Origin: an uncultured Lachnospiraceae bacterium
GTDB lineage: Bacteria > Bacillota > Clostridia > Lachnospirales > Lachnospiraceae
Assembly (NCBI GenBank): GCA_910577655.1
Contig: CAJTOW010000006.1
Span: forward strand, 5,204 to 69,203
Direction: 5' to 3'
Length of the DNA stretch: 64,000 bases
The first letter of the stretch is position 1, and each line of letters opens with the position of its first letter. The notes under the pieces were generated by a model. The model was not told the origin of the DNA and did not search any database. It saw only the letters and a program-made list of their open reading frames with translations. Made by a program: the position numbers and the translations under genes. Shown here in pieces: positions 35,280 to 43,593 of the stretch.

Positions 35280-36284
35280 ATGCGTATATTTATTACCGGC
35301 ATTGCCGGATTTCTTGGGAGTCATTTGGCAGATGCCATGCTGACAGAGGGTCATGAAGTATTAGGATGCGATAACCTCATTGGTGGATATCGTGATAATG
35401 TTCCGGAGGGAGCAGAGTTTTATGAAGTAGACTGCAACAAATTTGAAAAAATGAAGGAGCTGCTCAGGGGAGTGGATATAGTTTATCATACTGCCTGTAC
35501 AGCCTATGAAGGCTTGTCCGTATTTTCGCCAAAACTGGTCGCCGAAAATACATACTTGAATACAGTTTCTGTGGCCAGTGCAGCTATTGTAAACAATGTA
35601 AAACGATTTGTTACTTGTTCATCTATGGCACGCTATGGAACGCAGGATATAGTGCCTTTTACAGAAGACATGGTGTGCAAGCCTCAGGACCCTTATGGAA
35701 TATCAAAATTTTCTGCAGAAAATATATTACGGAATCTTTGTGAGGTACATGGTATGGAACTTGTGATTGCAGTACCACACAATATTATTGGACCTAGACA
35801 GAAATACGATGACCCATTCCGAAATGTAGCCTCCATTATGATTAATCTGATGCTACAGGGCCGCCAGCCAATCATATATGGCGACGGAAAGCAGAAACGG
35901 TGTTTTTCTTTTGTTGGAGATGATATTGACTGTCTGAAAAAACTTGCTTTTCAGGATAATGTGGTGGGGGAAGTGATCAATATTGGCCCGGATGAGGAAT
36001 TTGTAACTATTAATCATTTGGCAGAAGTCATTGCCGGACTGATAGGTTTTCATTTGGAGCCGGTTTATATGCCAGGCAGGCCCCAGGAGGTGCGGCTGGC
36101 TACCTGCTCGGCCAATAAAGCCCGCAGACTTCTTGGATATGAGACAAAATATACCCTGGAACAAGGGCTTGTGGAAATGATCGATTATATCAGGATGCGC
36201 GGGACAAAACCATTTATTTATCATCTTCCGCTTGAAATTGTCAACGAGAAGACCCCGAAAACATGGTCTCAGAAGTTATTTTAA
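35280..36284 (+). CDS. NAD-dependent sugar epimerase
   Basis: 334 residues from the ATG at 35280 (AAGGAG five bases upstream, overlapping nothing). Extended SDR: MRIFITGIAGFLGSHLADAML, HTACTAYEGLSVFSP, TCSSMARYGTQD and DPYGISKFSAENIL with the Tyr-xxx-Lys pair; PHNIIGPRQKYDDPF and GDGKQKRCFSFVGD are substrate-side motifs. Following the UDP-sugar dehydrogenase, it could be a UDP-glucuronate 4-epimerase or a decarboxylase-type enzyme; these cannot be separated by eye. It ends inside the start region of the next transcript, whose coding start is at 36361. Confidence 0.85.
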   Translation: MRIFITGIAGFLGSHLADAMLTEGHEVLGCDNLIGGYRDNVPEGAEFYEVDCNKFEKMKELLRGVDIVYHTACTAYEGLSVFSPKLVAENTYLNTVSVASAAIVNNVKRFVTCSSMARYGTQDIVPFTEDMVCKPQDPYGISKFSAENILRNLCEVHGMELVIAVPHNIIGPRQKYDDPFRNVASIMINLMLQGRQPIIYGDGKQKRCFSFVGDDIDCLKKLAFQDNVVGEVINIGPDEEFVTINHLAEVIAGLIGFHLEPVYMPGRPQEVRLATCSANKARRLLGYETKYTLEQGLVEMIDYIRMRGTKPFIYHLPLEIVNEKTPKTWSQKLF

Positions 36285-36360
36285 ATTGAGAAATGTGTTT
36301 TGGTTTATTACTATTTGTCCACTGAGGGTATCATCAGATATAGTAGAATTGGAGATTGCT

Positions 36361-37482
36361 ATGATTTTAAAAAATGCATCATATATAGAACTTTTTGAAA
36401 AAATAAAGCAGGAACAGAGAAGTGTGATTGTTTATGGAGCTGGCGCTATTGGAAAAATCGTGGTTCCTTATCTTATAAAGAAATATCAGCTTGAACCATA
36501 TATATCCTGTTATGTTGATAAGGATACATGGAAGAATGGACAGATCATTGAAGCAGGTACTGGCCGTTTCGAGATAAAAACATTGGAGGAATTGAAACGG
36601 GCGGACAAAAATACAATAATCCTGATTACAAACAGCAATTTTCAATCAGTAATAAAGGCACTTGATGAAATAACAGAATTAGATTCCAATGAAGCATATG
36701 TGATTCCTGTTATGCAAATGAAAGATACAGAACCCGGGACAGGTTCTGTTGCAGCAGATATAAAAAGAACTGACAAACCTTTGATACCCAGGATTATTCA
36801 CTACACCTGGTTCTCGGGAGAAGAAATCCCGGACCACTTACAAAAATGTATAGATTCATGGAGTAAATATGCGCCAGACTATGAAATAAGACAATGGAAT
36901 GCCAGTAACTATGATATAGGGAAAAATCCGTATATGCGGCAGGCATATCAGCAAAAAAAATGGGGCTATATTGCGGATGTGGCAAGACTGGACATTCTGT
37001 ATCAGTATGGCGGTATTTATATGGATACAGATGTGGAGATGCTGAAAAAGCCGGACGATCTGTTGTATCAGCCGGCATTTTGTGGAGTCGAGAAATGGGG
37101 CGTTGTGAATATGGGGGGATGTAGTGGTGCGGCTTCGGGTAATCAGATAATAAAAGCGATGCTGGATTATAGAAAAAATGAGGTATTTGTCAGACCAGAT
37201 GGGAGTCTGAATAAGGAACCGAGTGGGGCTTATGAAACCCAGCCGCTGGTTTCCCTTGGATTAGAAATAAATAATCGGACTCAGGTTGTGGGGGATATGA
37301 CGGTGTATGCATCTGATTATTTTCATCCATATGATTATATGAGCGGGGAAACCAGACTAACAGAAAATACCTATTCTATCCATTATTTCCATGGGGGGTG
37401 GCTGGACGAGAGTGTCAGGCAGCAGAGAAAGAAAGCATCCATTGAGTTTAATCAATTATTGGATCGAATGCAATGTAATTAA
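36361..37482 (+). CDS. GT32-type glycosyltransferase with N-terminal Rossmann module
   Basis: 373 residues from the ATG at 36361 (GGAG six bases upstream). A longer frame opens at 36232 but overlaps the epimerase gene. Residues 1-105 hold IVYGAGAIGKIVVPYLI and SCYVDKDTWKNG, a nucleotide-binding-like domain. Residues about 140-370 are a DXD-containing GT32 / capsular sugar transferase: IPRIIHYTWFSG, WGYIADVARLDILYQYGGIYMDTDVEML and the late HYFHGGW. It transfers a sugar during surface-glycan assembly. It is the last gene of the AT-rich run, followed by a strong terminator. Confidence 0.85.
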   Translation: MILKNASYIELFEKIKQEQRSVIVYGAGAIGKIVVPYLIKKYQLEPYISCYVDKDTWKNGQIIEAGTGRFEIKTLEELKRADKNTIILITNSNFQSVIKALDEITELDSNEAYVIPVMQMKDTEPGTGSVAADIKRTDKPLIPRIIHYTWFSGEEIPDHLQKCIDSWSKYAPDYEIRQWNASNYDIGKNPYMRQAYQQKKWGYIADVARLDILYQYGGIYMDTDVEMLKKPDDLLYQPAFCGVEKWGVVNMGGCSGAASGNQIIKAMLDYRKNEVFVRPDGSLNKEPSGAYETQPLVSLGLEINNRTQVVGDMTVYASDYFHPYDYMSGETRLTENTYSIHYFHGGWLDESVRQQRKKASIEFNQLLDRMQCN

Positions 37483-37502
37483 ATTTAACAGTTAAAATGG
37501 AC

Positions 37503-37540
37503 GGCCAATAAGTGTTACAATTATTGGCCGGATTTTTATC
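37503..37540 (+). terminator. Terminator at the end of the glycan cluster
   Basis: GGCCAATAA (37503-37511) and TTATTGGCC (37521-37529) form a perfect 9-bp stem followed by GGATTTTTATC. Confidence 0.8.
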
Positions 37541-37630
37541 TTTCTAAACTATAAGCCTCTTGGATATTGGCCGAAATCTGCTATAATAGAGTCAGCTGAT
37601 ATCCAGGAGGCTTTCTTTTGCTTGGCGGCA

Positions 37631-37846
37631 ATGATCCGGGATATTGTCCCTGGGGAACAGAGTAAAGAATTCTATGGGACGCCATATAACGCCGAGATTG
37701 CACTAGAGTGTGTCTGAAAATTCATTCCCGCCATCTCCACAAGGGGCGCCTTCGGTGTCCCACAAACTGTGACGCACATCTGCCAGAAAGCAATTTTCAA
37801 ACACGCTCTAGCATTCAGGGAGGCGGATAAGATTAGTGGCCCGTAG
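37631..37846 (+). pseudogene. Small ORF split by MITE, possible RelB/DinJ antitoxin tail
   Basis: The frame MIRDIVPGEQSKEFYG, then TPYNAEIAL, runs into the MITE at 37706, which supplies a stop at 37715. Removing the element and one TA restores EIALAFREADKISGP and a stop at 37846. PYNAE..A...EA resembles the C-terminal end of RelB/DinJ antitoxins, but no toxin gene is visible and the N terminus is missing. Call is tentative. Confidence 0.35.
37706..37808. mobile_element. MITE-like element, 103 bp, TA-flanked
   Basis: Ends GAGTGTGTCTGAAAATT and AATTTTCAAACACGCTC are inverted repeats with two mismatches, and TA stands on both sides (37704-37705 and 37809-37810), as expected for IS630/Tc1-type insertion. 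It encodes nothing. The interior contains CCCACAAACTGTG. A shorter copy is at 54631-54709 and single ends are at 1836 and 63937. Confidence 0.8.
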
Positions 37847-37882
37847 GAATAAGCCTGCACCGGAAGGAGAAATTCATCAATC

Positions 37883-39088
37883 ATGAAACAGGAATATTTA
37901 GAGAAAATCATAGAACTGCGGCACCAGCTTCATGTCTGTCCGGAGCTTTCCATGGAGGAGCACCAGACAAGGCAGATTCTGATGGATTTTTTGGCAACCC
38001 ACACCTGCCTGGAAGTTGTGGACCGGGGCAGATGGTTTTATGCTTATTATCACTGCGAAAGACCAGGAGCCAGGGCAGTGGCTTTCCGGGCAGATTTCGA
38101 CGCGCTTCCGATGGAGGAGAAGGCGGAGGAGACAGGCATTTCTTATGGATCGCAGAATCCGGGAGTTTCCCATAAATGCGGTCATGACGGACACAGCGCG
38201 GCCCTGGCCGGACTGGCCCTGGAGCTGGGAGGCTGGCTGCTGAAAGATGGCAGACGGAGTAAAGATGAGGAATGCCGGGAAAGTGAAGGTGGCTGGCCGC
38301 CGGTGCAGGATGTGTATCTGATCTTTCAGCATGGCGAGGAGGTTGGCGGCGGCGGTGAGGAGTGTGCACGTCTTATTAAAGAAAAGAGGATTTCCCGGGT
38401 ATTTGCCATCCACAACCGGAGCGGATATCCTGAAGGAAGCATTGTGCTGAAAAGCGGTGTTGTCCAGTGTGCATCCAAGGGGCTGACCGTCTTCCTGGCC
38501 GGACAGCCTGCCCATGCCAGTCAGCCAGAGGACGGACGGAATCCGGCCAGAGCGGCCGCGGAGCTGGTTCTGGCAGTCCAGGAAGCCTCACGGCAGGAGA
38601 ACTATGAGGATCTGGTCATGGCGACCATTGTGCAGGTGGCCATAGGCCGGAAGAATTTCGGGATTGCCGCTTCGGAGGGCGAAGTGTCCATGACCCTGCG
38701 GGGAGCCAGACAGTCGGAGATGGAACAGATGGAGGAGCAGATCCGCAGTCAGGCTGCTGCCCTGGCAGCCAGGGACGGCCTTTCGGTTTCCTTCAGGGAG
38801 CATGACGTATTTCCCGAGACGGTTAATGATCCTGCCAGCGTCGCACTGGCGGAAGCGGCGGCCAGACAAGGCGGTATGGAGGTCATTGCCATGACGGAGC
38901 TTTTCCGGGCGTCCGAAGACTTCGGATACTATCTGAAGGCCTGCCCGGGGGCTATGGTTTATGTGGGAAATGGAGAAGACTATCCCCAGATCCATACTGC
39001 CAGGTACGATTTTAATGACAGGATTCTGGAGACAATCGTGGAATTTTTCAAGAATATACTTATTTCAGACGTGCTCTGGCGGGGATGA
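37883..39088 (+). CDS. M20 family amidohydrolase
   Basis: 401 residues. A zinc-dependent M20D-type amidohydrolase (aminoacylase/hippurate hydrolase-like), which removes acyl groups or cleaves small amides in the cytoplasm. Motifs in order: ELRHQLHVCPELSMEEHQT, RADFDALPMEE, SHKCGHDGHSAALAGLALEL, FQHGEEVGGGGEECA, IHNRSGYPEGSIVLKSG and FRASEDFGYYLKACPG. A charged insert (KDGRRSKDEECRESEGG) sits after the second helix. AAGGAG lies upstream at a long spacing (13). It could belong with the hydantoin/ureide genes further right, or stand alone. No terminator was seen behind it before the next promoter. Confidence 0.88.
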   Translation: MKQEYLEKIIELRHQLHVCPELSMEEHQTRQILMDFLATHTCLEVVDRGRWFYAYYHCERPGARAVAFRADFDALPMEEKAEETGISYGSQNPGVSHKCGHDGHSAALAGLALELGGWLLKDGRRSKDEECRESEGGWPPVQDVYLIFQHGEEVGGGGEECARLIKEKRISRVFAIHNRSGYPEGSIVLKSGVVQCASKGLTVFLAGQPAHASQPEDGRNPARAAAELVLAVQEASRQENYEDLVMATIVQVAIGRKNFGIAASEGEVSMTLRGARQSEMEQMEEQIRSQAAALAARDGLSVSFREHDVFPETVNDPASVALAEAAARQGGMEVIAMTELFRASEDFGYYLKACPGAMVYVGNGEDYPQIHTARYDFNDRILETIVEFFKNILISDVLWRG

Positions 39089-39301
39089 TAAATAGGGAGA
39101 CAGTTATAAGCGTGAGGGCTTGTGGCTGTCTTTTTTTGTGGAAAATTATAATAGAAACAACTTCTGGAAATGTGTATACATAATTTATAAATATAACAAA
39201 AAGTATTGATTTGTTGAAACAAAGAAAACAAAAAGTATTGGAAAAATCTGGTTTTCATAAAAAATGAAGTAAAAATCATACAAAAAATATTGAAAACAGT
39301 A

Positions 39302-39330
39302 TTGACACCTTACAAAAAGTTTGATAATAT
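39302..39330 (+). promoter_or_regulatory. Promoter of the YheO-like regulator
   Basis: TTGACA (39302-39307), 17 bp, TAATAT (39325-39330). Because it lies inside the longest open frame, the real start of the protein must be downstream. Confidence 0.7.
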
Positions 39331-39355
39331 AACATCAGAAACAATAAAGAAAGAG

Positions 39356-40015
39356 ATGGCGGATTTGAAGATGAATAGTCAGTTTTTTGAAACAGATTTT
39401 GTTGAACATCTGATCGATATGCTGGAACAGCAGCTTGGGAAACAGACGGAGATAGTCCTGCATGATCTGCGGAATGGTTATGAGCATACGATTGTTGATA
39501 TCCGGAATGGAGAGGTTACCGGCAGAGTGGTAGGCGGAACGGGCAGTAATCTGGGCCTGGAAGTACTGAAAGGGACATCCGGACACGGAGACAAGTATAA
39601 CTACATAACAAAGCTGCCGGATGGAAGATATCTGCGTTCATCATCCCTCTATATCCGGGACGGGGACGGGACTACTATAGGATGTCTCTGTATCAATACG
39701 GATATCACAGAGACACTCAGATTCGAGCAGGTGTTGAAGGAGATGAACCGCTGCGATGTCACTAACGCAGAAAATGAGATCTTTGTATCCGATGTGAACC
39801 AGCTGCTGGAGTGCCTGATCAAAAAGACCCAGGAGAAGATCGGGAAGCCGCCGGAGAAGATGAGCCGGGAGGATAAGATCAGCTTTGTCAGGCAGCTGAA
39901 TGAAAAGGGAGCATTCCTGATCACCAAATCCGGAGAGCGTGTTCAGGAATACCTGGGAATATCCAAATACACTTTGTACAACTACCTGGATCAGACAAAA
40001 AACCAGAAGGATTAA
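39356..40015 (+). CDS. YheO-like PAS and HTH regulator
   Basis: About 219 residues from the ATG at 39356; the ATG at 39371 (MNSQFFETDF) is also possible. A frame open from 39290 is excluded by the promoter at 39302-39330. Residues 10-125 form a YheO-type PAS domain (TEIVLHDLRNGYEHTIVDIRNGEVTGR, SLYIRDGDGTTIGCLCINTDIT). The C-terminal 60 residues form an HTH_22 (DKISFVRQLNEKGAFLITKSGERVQEYLGISKYTLYNYL). YheO/DauR-type proteins control amino-acid or amide catabolism genes, which fits the ABC transporter, hydantoinase and carbamoylase encoded next. The effector is unknown. Confidence 0.85.
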   Translation: MADLKMNSQFFETDFVEHLIDMLEQQLGKQTEIVLHDLRNGYEHTIVDIRNGEVTGRVVGGTGSNLGLEVLKGTSGHGDKYNYITKLPDGRYLRSSSLYIRDGDGTTIGCLCINTDITETLRFEQVLKEMNRCDVTNAENEIFVSDVNQLLECLIKKTQEKIGKPPEKMSREDKISFVRQLNEKGAFLITKSGERVQEYLGISKYTLYNYLDQTKNQKD

Positions 40016-40069
40016 GCAGAATACATGTATGTGCCAGTCTCTGCATGAGAACTGGCGAAGATGAATTTC

Positions 40070-40132
40070 ATACCCATAACAACAAGGCATGAGGGTTTAC
40101 TGAGGAGTCCCTTTGTTGCTATGGGTATTTTT
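40070..40132 (+). terminator. Long hairpin terminator or attenuator before the SDR operon
   Basis: ATACCCATA-CAACAA pairs with TTGTTG-TATGGGTAT across an inner AGGG/CCCT stem, followed by TTTTTGT. A second small stem (GCCAGT/ACTGGC, 40033-40056) lies just before it. It ends the regulator transcript, or acts as a controlled terminator for the operon starting 33 bp further on. Confidence 0.7.
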
Positions 40133-40164
40133 GTACCCAAAATCAGGAAATGGAGGAACTTGCT

Positions 40165-40923
40165 ATGAAGCTGAAAGGGAAGATTGCTGTGATCACAGGA
40201 GCCGGCGCAGGCTACGGAATGAGCCGCGGATTTCCTGCTGTCTATGCAAAAGAAGGCGCGGATCTGGTACTGAATTATTTTGGGGATGATCCGGAAAAAA
40301 TGGGGGAGTTTAAGAAAGAGCTGGAATCCTATGGAAGCCGGGTTATTTGTCAGGAGGGGGATATCTCCCGGCCGGAGGTGGCAGAAAAGCTGATCAATAC
40401 AGCGATTGAAGAATTTGGCCGGATTGATATTCTGCTCAATGTGGCAGGGATTTCCAATCCTAAGCTGCTGGTAGATATGACCCTGGAAGACTGGAACCGG
40501 ATGCTGGAGGTGGATCTGACCAGCTGCTTTCTTACCTGCAAATATGCAGTGCCCCATATGATCTCCCAAAGGTTTGGGCGTATCATTAACCTGTCCTCCC
40601 AGATCGCACAGAAGGGAAGTGTGGAGCATTGCCATTACAGCGCGGCAAAGGCCGGTCTGATCGGCTTTACAAAATCCCTGGCACGGGAGCTGGGCCAGTA
40701 CAATATTACGGTGAACTGTATTGCGCCTGGTCCCATTGAGACCCAGCTGATGGGCGTGGTCAGTCCGGAGTGGAGAAAACAAAAGGAATCCGAACTGGTT
40801 CTTCCGCGTTTTGGAGATCTGGAGGAGATTCTTCCGACAGCGGTATTTCTGGCAGCAGAACCTGATGGCAATTTGTATACCGGCCAGACATTGGGTCCGA
40901 ATCTGGGGGATGTCATGATGTAA
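40165..40923 (+). CDS. SDR family oxidoreductase
   Basis: 252 residues from the ATG at 40165 (GGAGG eight bases upstream). Classical short-chain dehydrogenase: GKIAVITGAGAGYGMSRGF binds NAD(P), LLNVAGISNPKLLV, INLSSQIAQKGSVEHCHYSAAKAGLIGFTKSLARELG carries Ser and Tyr-xxx-Lys, and NCIAPGPIETQLMG follows. FabG-like but adapted to catabolic context. Its substrate is not visible; as first gene before a ribose-type ABC transporter and hydantoinase genes it may oxidise a sugar or ureide product. Confidence 0.88.
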   Translation: MKLKGKIAVITGAGAGYGMSRGFPAVYAKEGADLVLNYFGDDPEKMGEFKKELESYGSRVICQEGDISRPEVAEKLINTAIEEFGRIDILLNVAGISNPKLLVDMTLEDWNRMLEVDLTSCFLTCKYAVPHMISQRFGRIINLSSQIAQKGSVEHCHYSAAKAGLIGFTKSLARELGQYNITVNCIAPGPIETQLMGVVSPEWRKQKESELVLPRFGDLEEILPTAVFLAAEPDGNLYTGQTLGPNLGDVMM

Positions 40924-40951
40924 AGCCTCAAATGGAAATGGGGGAGACAAA

Positions 40952-42448
40952 ATGAAGGAAATTCTTTTGGAGACAAAAAATATCGAAAAATCTTATTCAG
41001 GAAATGTGGTCTTAAAGGACATCAGCCTGGTGATCCGTAAGGGGGAAGTCCATGCGCTTATGGGTGAAAACGGGGCGGGGAAATCCACGCTGGTGAAGAT
41101 CATCACGGGTGTTGTGAAGGCTAATTTTGGTTCTGTCCTTTATGACGGAAAGCCGCTGGTGATCAACCATCCCAAAGAGATTTTTGATCTGGGAATCGGG
41201 ATTGTCTATCAGGAGTTCAATCTGATGCCGGATCTGACAGTCGCCCAGAATATTTTTATCGGAAGGGAACCGGAAGGGAGGCTGAAAGGCTTTCTGGATG
41301 AAAAGAAGACCAATGCCATGGCAAAGGAGATTCTGGATGAGCTGGAGTGTGATATTGACCCGGAGCGGAAGGTCGGCAGTCTGAGTGTTGCAGAGCAGCA
41401 GATGGTAGAGATCGCCAAATCCCTGTCTTACAACTGCAGACTTCTGATCATGGATGAGCCCACGGCGGCTCTGACAGATCATGAGATCCAGGTGCTGTTT
41501 GGCATTGTGAGGAAACTGAGAGAGAGGGATGTGGCAATCATCTATATTTCCCATAGAATGAGTGACCTGGATGCAATTGTGGACACGGTCAGTGTGCTGC
41601 GGGACGGAAATCTGATCAGTACCAGAGTTTATGAACCACAGCTAAAGGACAGGCTGATCTGTGAAATGGTGGGAAGGGATCTGACCCAGCAGTTTCCGCC
41701 CCGTCCGGATTACAAACGGGGGGATCTGACTCTGGAGGTGGAACATCTGAATTCGGGAAAACGGCTTCACGATATTTCCTTTCAGGCATACCAGGGGGAG
41801 ATCCTGGGGATTGTGGGATTGATGGGAGCCGGACGCACGGAAATGCTGAAGGCCGTCTTTGGAGCCTTTCGTAAAAACTCCGGGAAGATTAAAGTCAGGG
41901 GAAAAGAAGTGACGATCCGCAGCCCAAAGGACGCCATCAGGATTGGGATCGCCTATCTGACAGAGGACAGGAAGAAGGATGGGCTGTTTCTGGGATTATC
42001 CATAAAGGAAAACATGATTTCCTCCAGTTATGACGCATTTTCCGCCAGAGGGTTTATGAATGACCAGAAGGCTGAGGATGCTGTGAGGGAATATGGCAAA
42101 AAGATGAGTATCAGGATGCACAGCTCCAGGCAGACAGCAGGTACACTCTCCGGCGGAAACCAGCAGAAGGTCATGGTGGCAAAATGGCTCTGCAACCAGG
42201 CGCGGATCCTCATTTTTGACGAACCAACCCGGGGTATTGACGTGAAATCAAAATACGAGATATATGAGCTGATGTACGAGCTGGTCCAGGCTGGCGTTAC
42301 CATAATCATGATTTCTTCCGAGATGCCGGAGGTGCTGGGCATGAGTGACCGGATCCTGGTCATGAATGATGGAAGGATTGTGGGAGATATTCCCAAGGAG
42401 GAAGCAACCCAGGAACGGATACTGCAGTACGAGATGATGGAGGTGTAG
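40952..42448 (+). CDS. Ribose-type ABC transporter, duplicated ATPase
   Basis: 498 residues with two ABC cassettes in one chain, the RbsA/MglA layout that powers CUT2 monosaccharide or nucleoside uptake. First cassette: LMGENGAGKSTLVKIITG, LSVAEQQMVEIAKSLSYN, LIMDEPTAAL. Second cassette has the degenerate Walker A GLMGAGRTEMLKAVFG, with GTLSGGNQQKVMVAKWL and ILIFDEPTRGIDVKSKYEI. GGGGGAGA precedes the ATG. The permease (42455) and lipoprotein (43594) follow, so all parts of the importer are present. The nearby enzymes point to a ureide, nucleobase or hydantoin-like solute, not a plain sugar. This is inference. Confidence 0.92.
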   Translation: MKEILLETKNIEKSYSGNVVLKDISLVIRKGEVHALMGENGAGKSTLVKIITGVVKANFGSVLYDGKPLVINHPKEIFDLGIGIVYQEFNLMPDLTVAQNIFIGREPEGRLKGFLDEKKTNAMAKEILDELECDIDPERKVGSLSVAEQQMVEIAKSLSYNCRLLIMDEPTAALTDHEIQVLFGIVRKLRERDVAIIYISHRMSDLDAIVDTVSVLRDGNLISTRVYEPQLKDRLICEMVGRDLTQQFPPRPDYKRGDLTLEVEHLNSGKRLHDISFQAYQGEILGIVGLMGAGRTEMLKAVFGAFRKNSGKIKVRGKEVTIRSPKDAIRIGIAYLTEDRKKDGLFLGLSIKENMISSSYDAFSARGFMNDQKAEDAVREYGKKMSIRMHSSRQTAGTLSGGNQQKVMVAKWLCNQARILIFDEPTRGIDVKSKYEIYELMYELVQAGVTIIMISSEMPEVLGMSDRILVMNDGRIVGDIPKEEATQERILQYEMMEV

Positions 42449-42454
42449 CGTACC

Positions 42455-43429
42455 ATGATGCAAAAGAAGTCAGAAAACAGGATAGGGATCCGTTGGAATA
42501 TGCAGCTTGTCTTTACTTCAGTGGGGCTGGTGCTGCTGATGGTGTTCTTTTCTTTAAATACACGGAATTTTTTGAGCCAGAGGAATCTGCTTAACGTAGC
42601 GCTGCAGACGTCTGTAGCGGTGCTTCTGGCCATTGCGGAAACCTTTGTGATCATCACCGGCGGGATCGACCTTTCGATCGGATCGATATCGGCAGCTTCC
42701 GGGATGATCGTGGCGATCATGCTGAACCAGGGAATGCCGGTTCCGGCGGCGGTAGTTCTTGGGATTTTGACGGGGGTTCTCTGTGGTGCCTTTAATGGCT
42801 TTACAGTCACGGTGCTTGGTATCGTGCCCTTTATCGCGACACTGGGAACCAACAGTATTATGCGTGGTCTGATCTATGTGATATTAAACGGAATTCCCTT
42901 ATCCGCTTCATCGGCTGGGGAAACATTTACCTGGATTGGCCAGGGAAAGCTGGGAGGATGGCTGCCGTATCCGGTGCTGTTCATGGCAGTGATTTCCGTG
43001 GTGGCAGTTATTGTACTGACAAAGTCCAGATTTGGCCGTATGATCTTTGCTATAGGAAGCAATGAGGGAGCAGCGTTCCTTTCAGGAATTAAAGTAAACT
43101 GGACAAAGTTCAAGGTGTACCTGCTTTGCGGCTTTCTCTCTTCTGTGGCGGGTATCATCCTTACCTCGCGGGTAGCCTCCGCTTCACCAGTAGCAGGACA
43201 GGGGGACGAGACCTTTGCCATAGCGGCGGCCGTCATAGGCGGCGCCAGCTTATCCGGCGGAAAGGGGAATATGATCGGTACAATCATTGGGGCATTTATC
43301 ATAGGAATCCTTAATAATGGGCTGAATCTGATCGGTCTCAGCTCTTTCTGGCAGCAGGTGGCAGTGGGCTGTGTCATCATTCTGGCAGTTTTTCTGGATG
43401 TGATCCGGGTAAAGCTGAAAAGCCAGTAG
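42455..43429 (+). CDS. Ribose-type ABC transporter permease
   Basis: 324 residues with eight to ten membrane helices of the RbsC family (BPD_transp_2). Markers are AETFVIITGGIDLSIGSISAASGMIVAIML, GAFNGFTVTVLGIVPFIATLGTNSIMRGLIYVI, FAIGSNEGAAFLSGI and VIGGASLSGGKGNMIGTIIGAFIIG. It forms the membrane channel for the ATPase just upstream, whose stop is 7 bp away. The ribosome site GGAGGTG lies at the end of the ATPase gene. A repeat at 43471-43512 separates it from the binding protein. Confidence 0.92.
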   Translation: MMQKKSENRIGIRWNMQLVFTSVGLVLLMVFFSLNTRNFLSQRNLLNVALQTSVAVLLAIAETFVIITGGIDLSIGSISAASGMIVAIMLNQGMPVPAAVVLGILTGVLCGAFNGFTVTVLGIVPFIATLGTNSIMRGLIYVILNGIPLSASSAGETFTWIGQGKLGGWLPYPVLFMAVISVVAVIVLTKSRFGRMIFAIGSNEGAAFLSGIKVNWTKFKVYLLCGFLSSVAGIILTSRVASASPVAGQGDETFAIAAAVIGGASLSGGKGNMIGTIIGAFIIGILNNGLNLIGLSSFWQQVAVGCVIILAVFLDVIRVKLKSQ

Positions 43430-43470
43430 CAGAAGGAATACAGACAGGAACAGTCCGTATAGACGTAACA

Positions 43471-43512
43471 GTAGATGTCCATGAAAATCGCTTCGCTATG
43501 GGGCGGATGCCC
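43471..43512 (+). repeat. GGCATCTGCCC hairpin repeat, copy 2
   Basis: GATGTCCATGAAAATCGC, then TTCGCTATGGGGCGGATGCC. It is the reverse complement, with changes, of the hairpin at 24558-24599. It lies inside the operon between permease and binding protein, so a repeat has landed in a functional transcript. Confidence 0.65.
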
Positions 43513-43593
43513 TTCGGCTGCTATGTATCCCCACTGTCGGCGCATTTACAGTTGGTAACTATTGGAAGAGAAAATTATAAAAGGAGAAGAAAA

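Noticed and set aside
36232..36360. N-terminal extension of the GT32 gene
   Set aside because: It overlaps the epimerase gene in another frame. The ATG at 36361 has a proper ribosome site and begins at the conserved domain.
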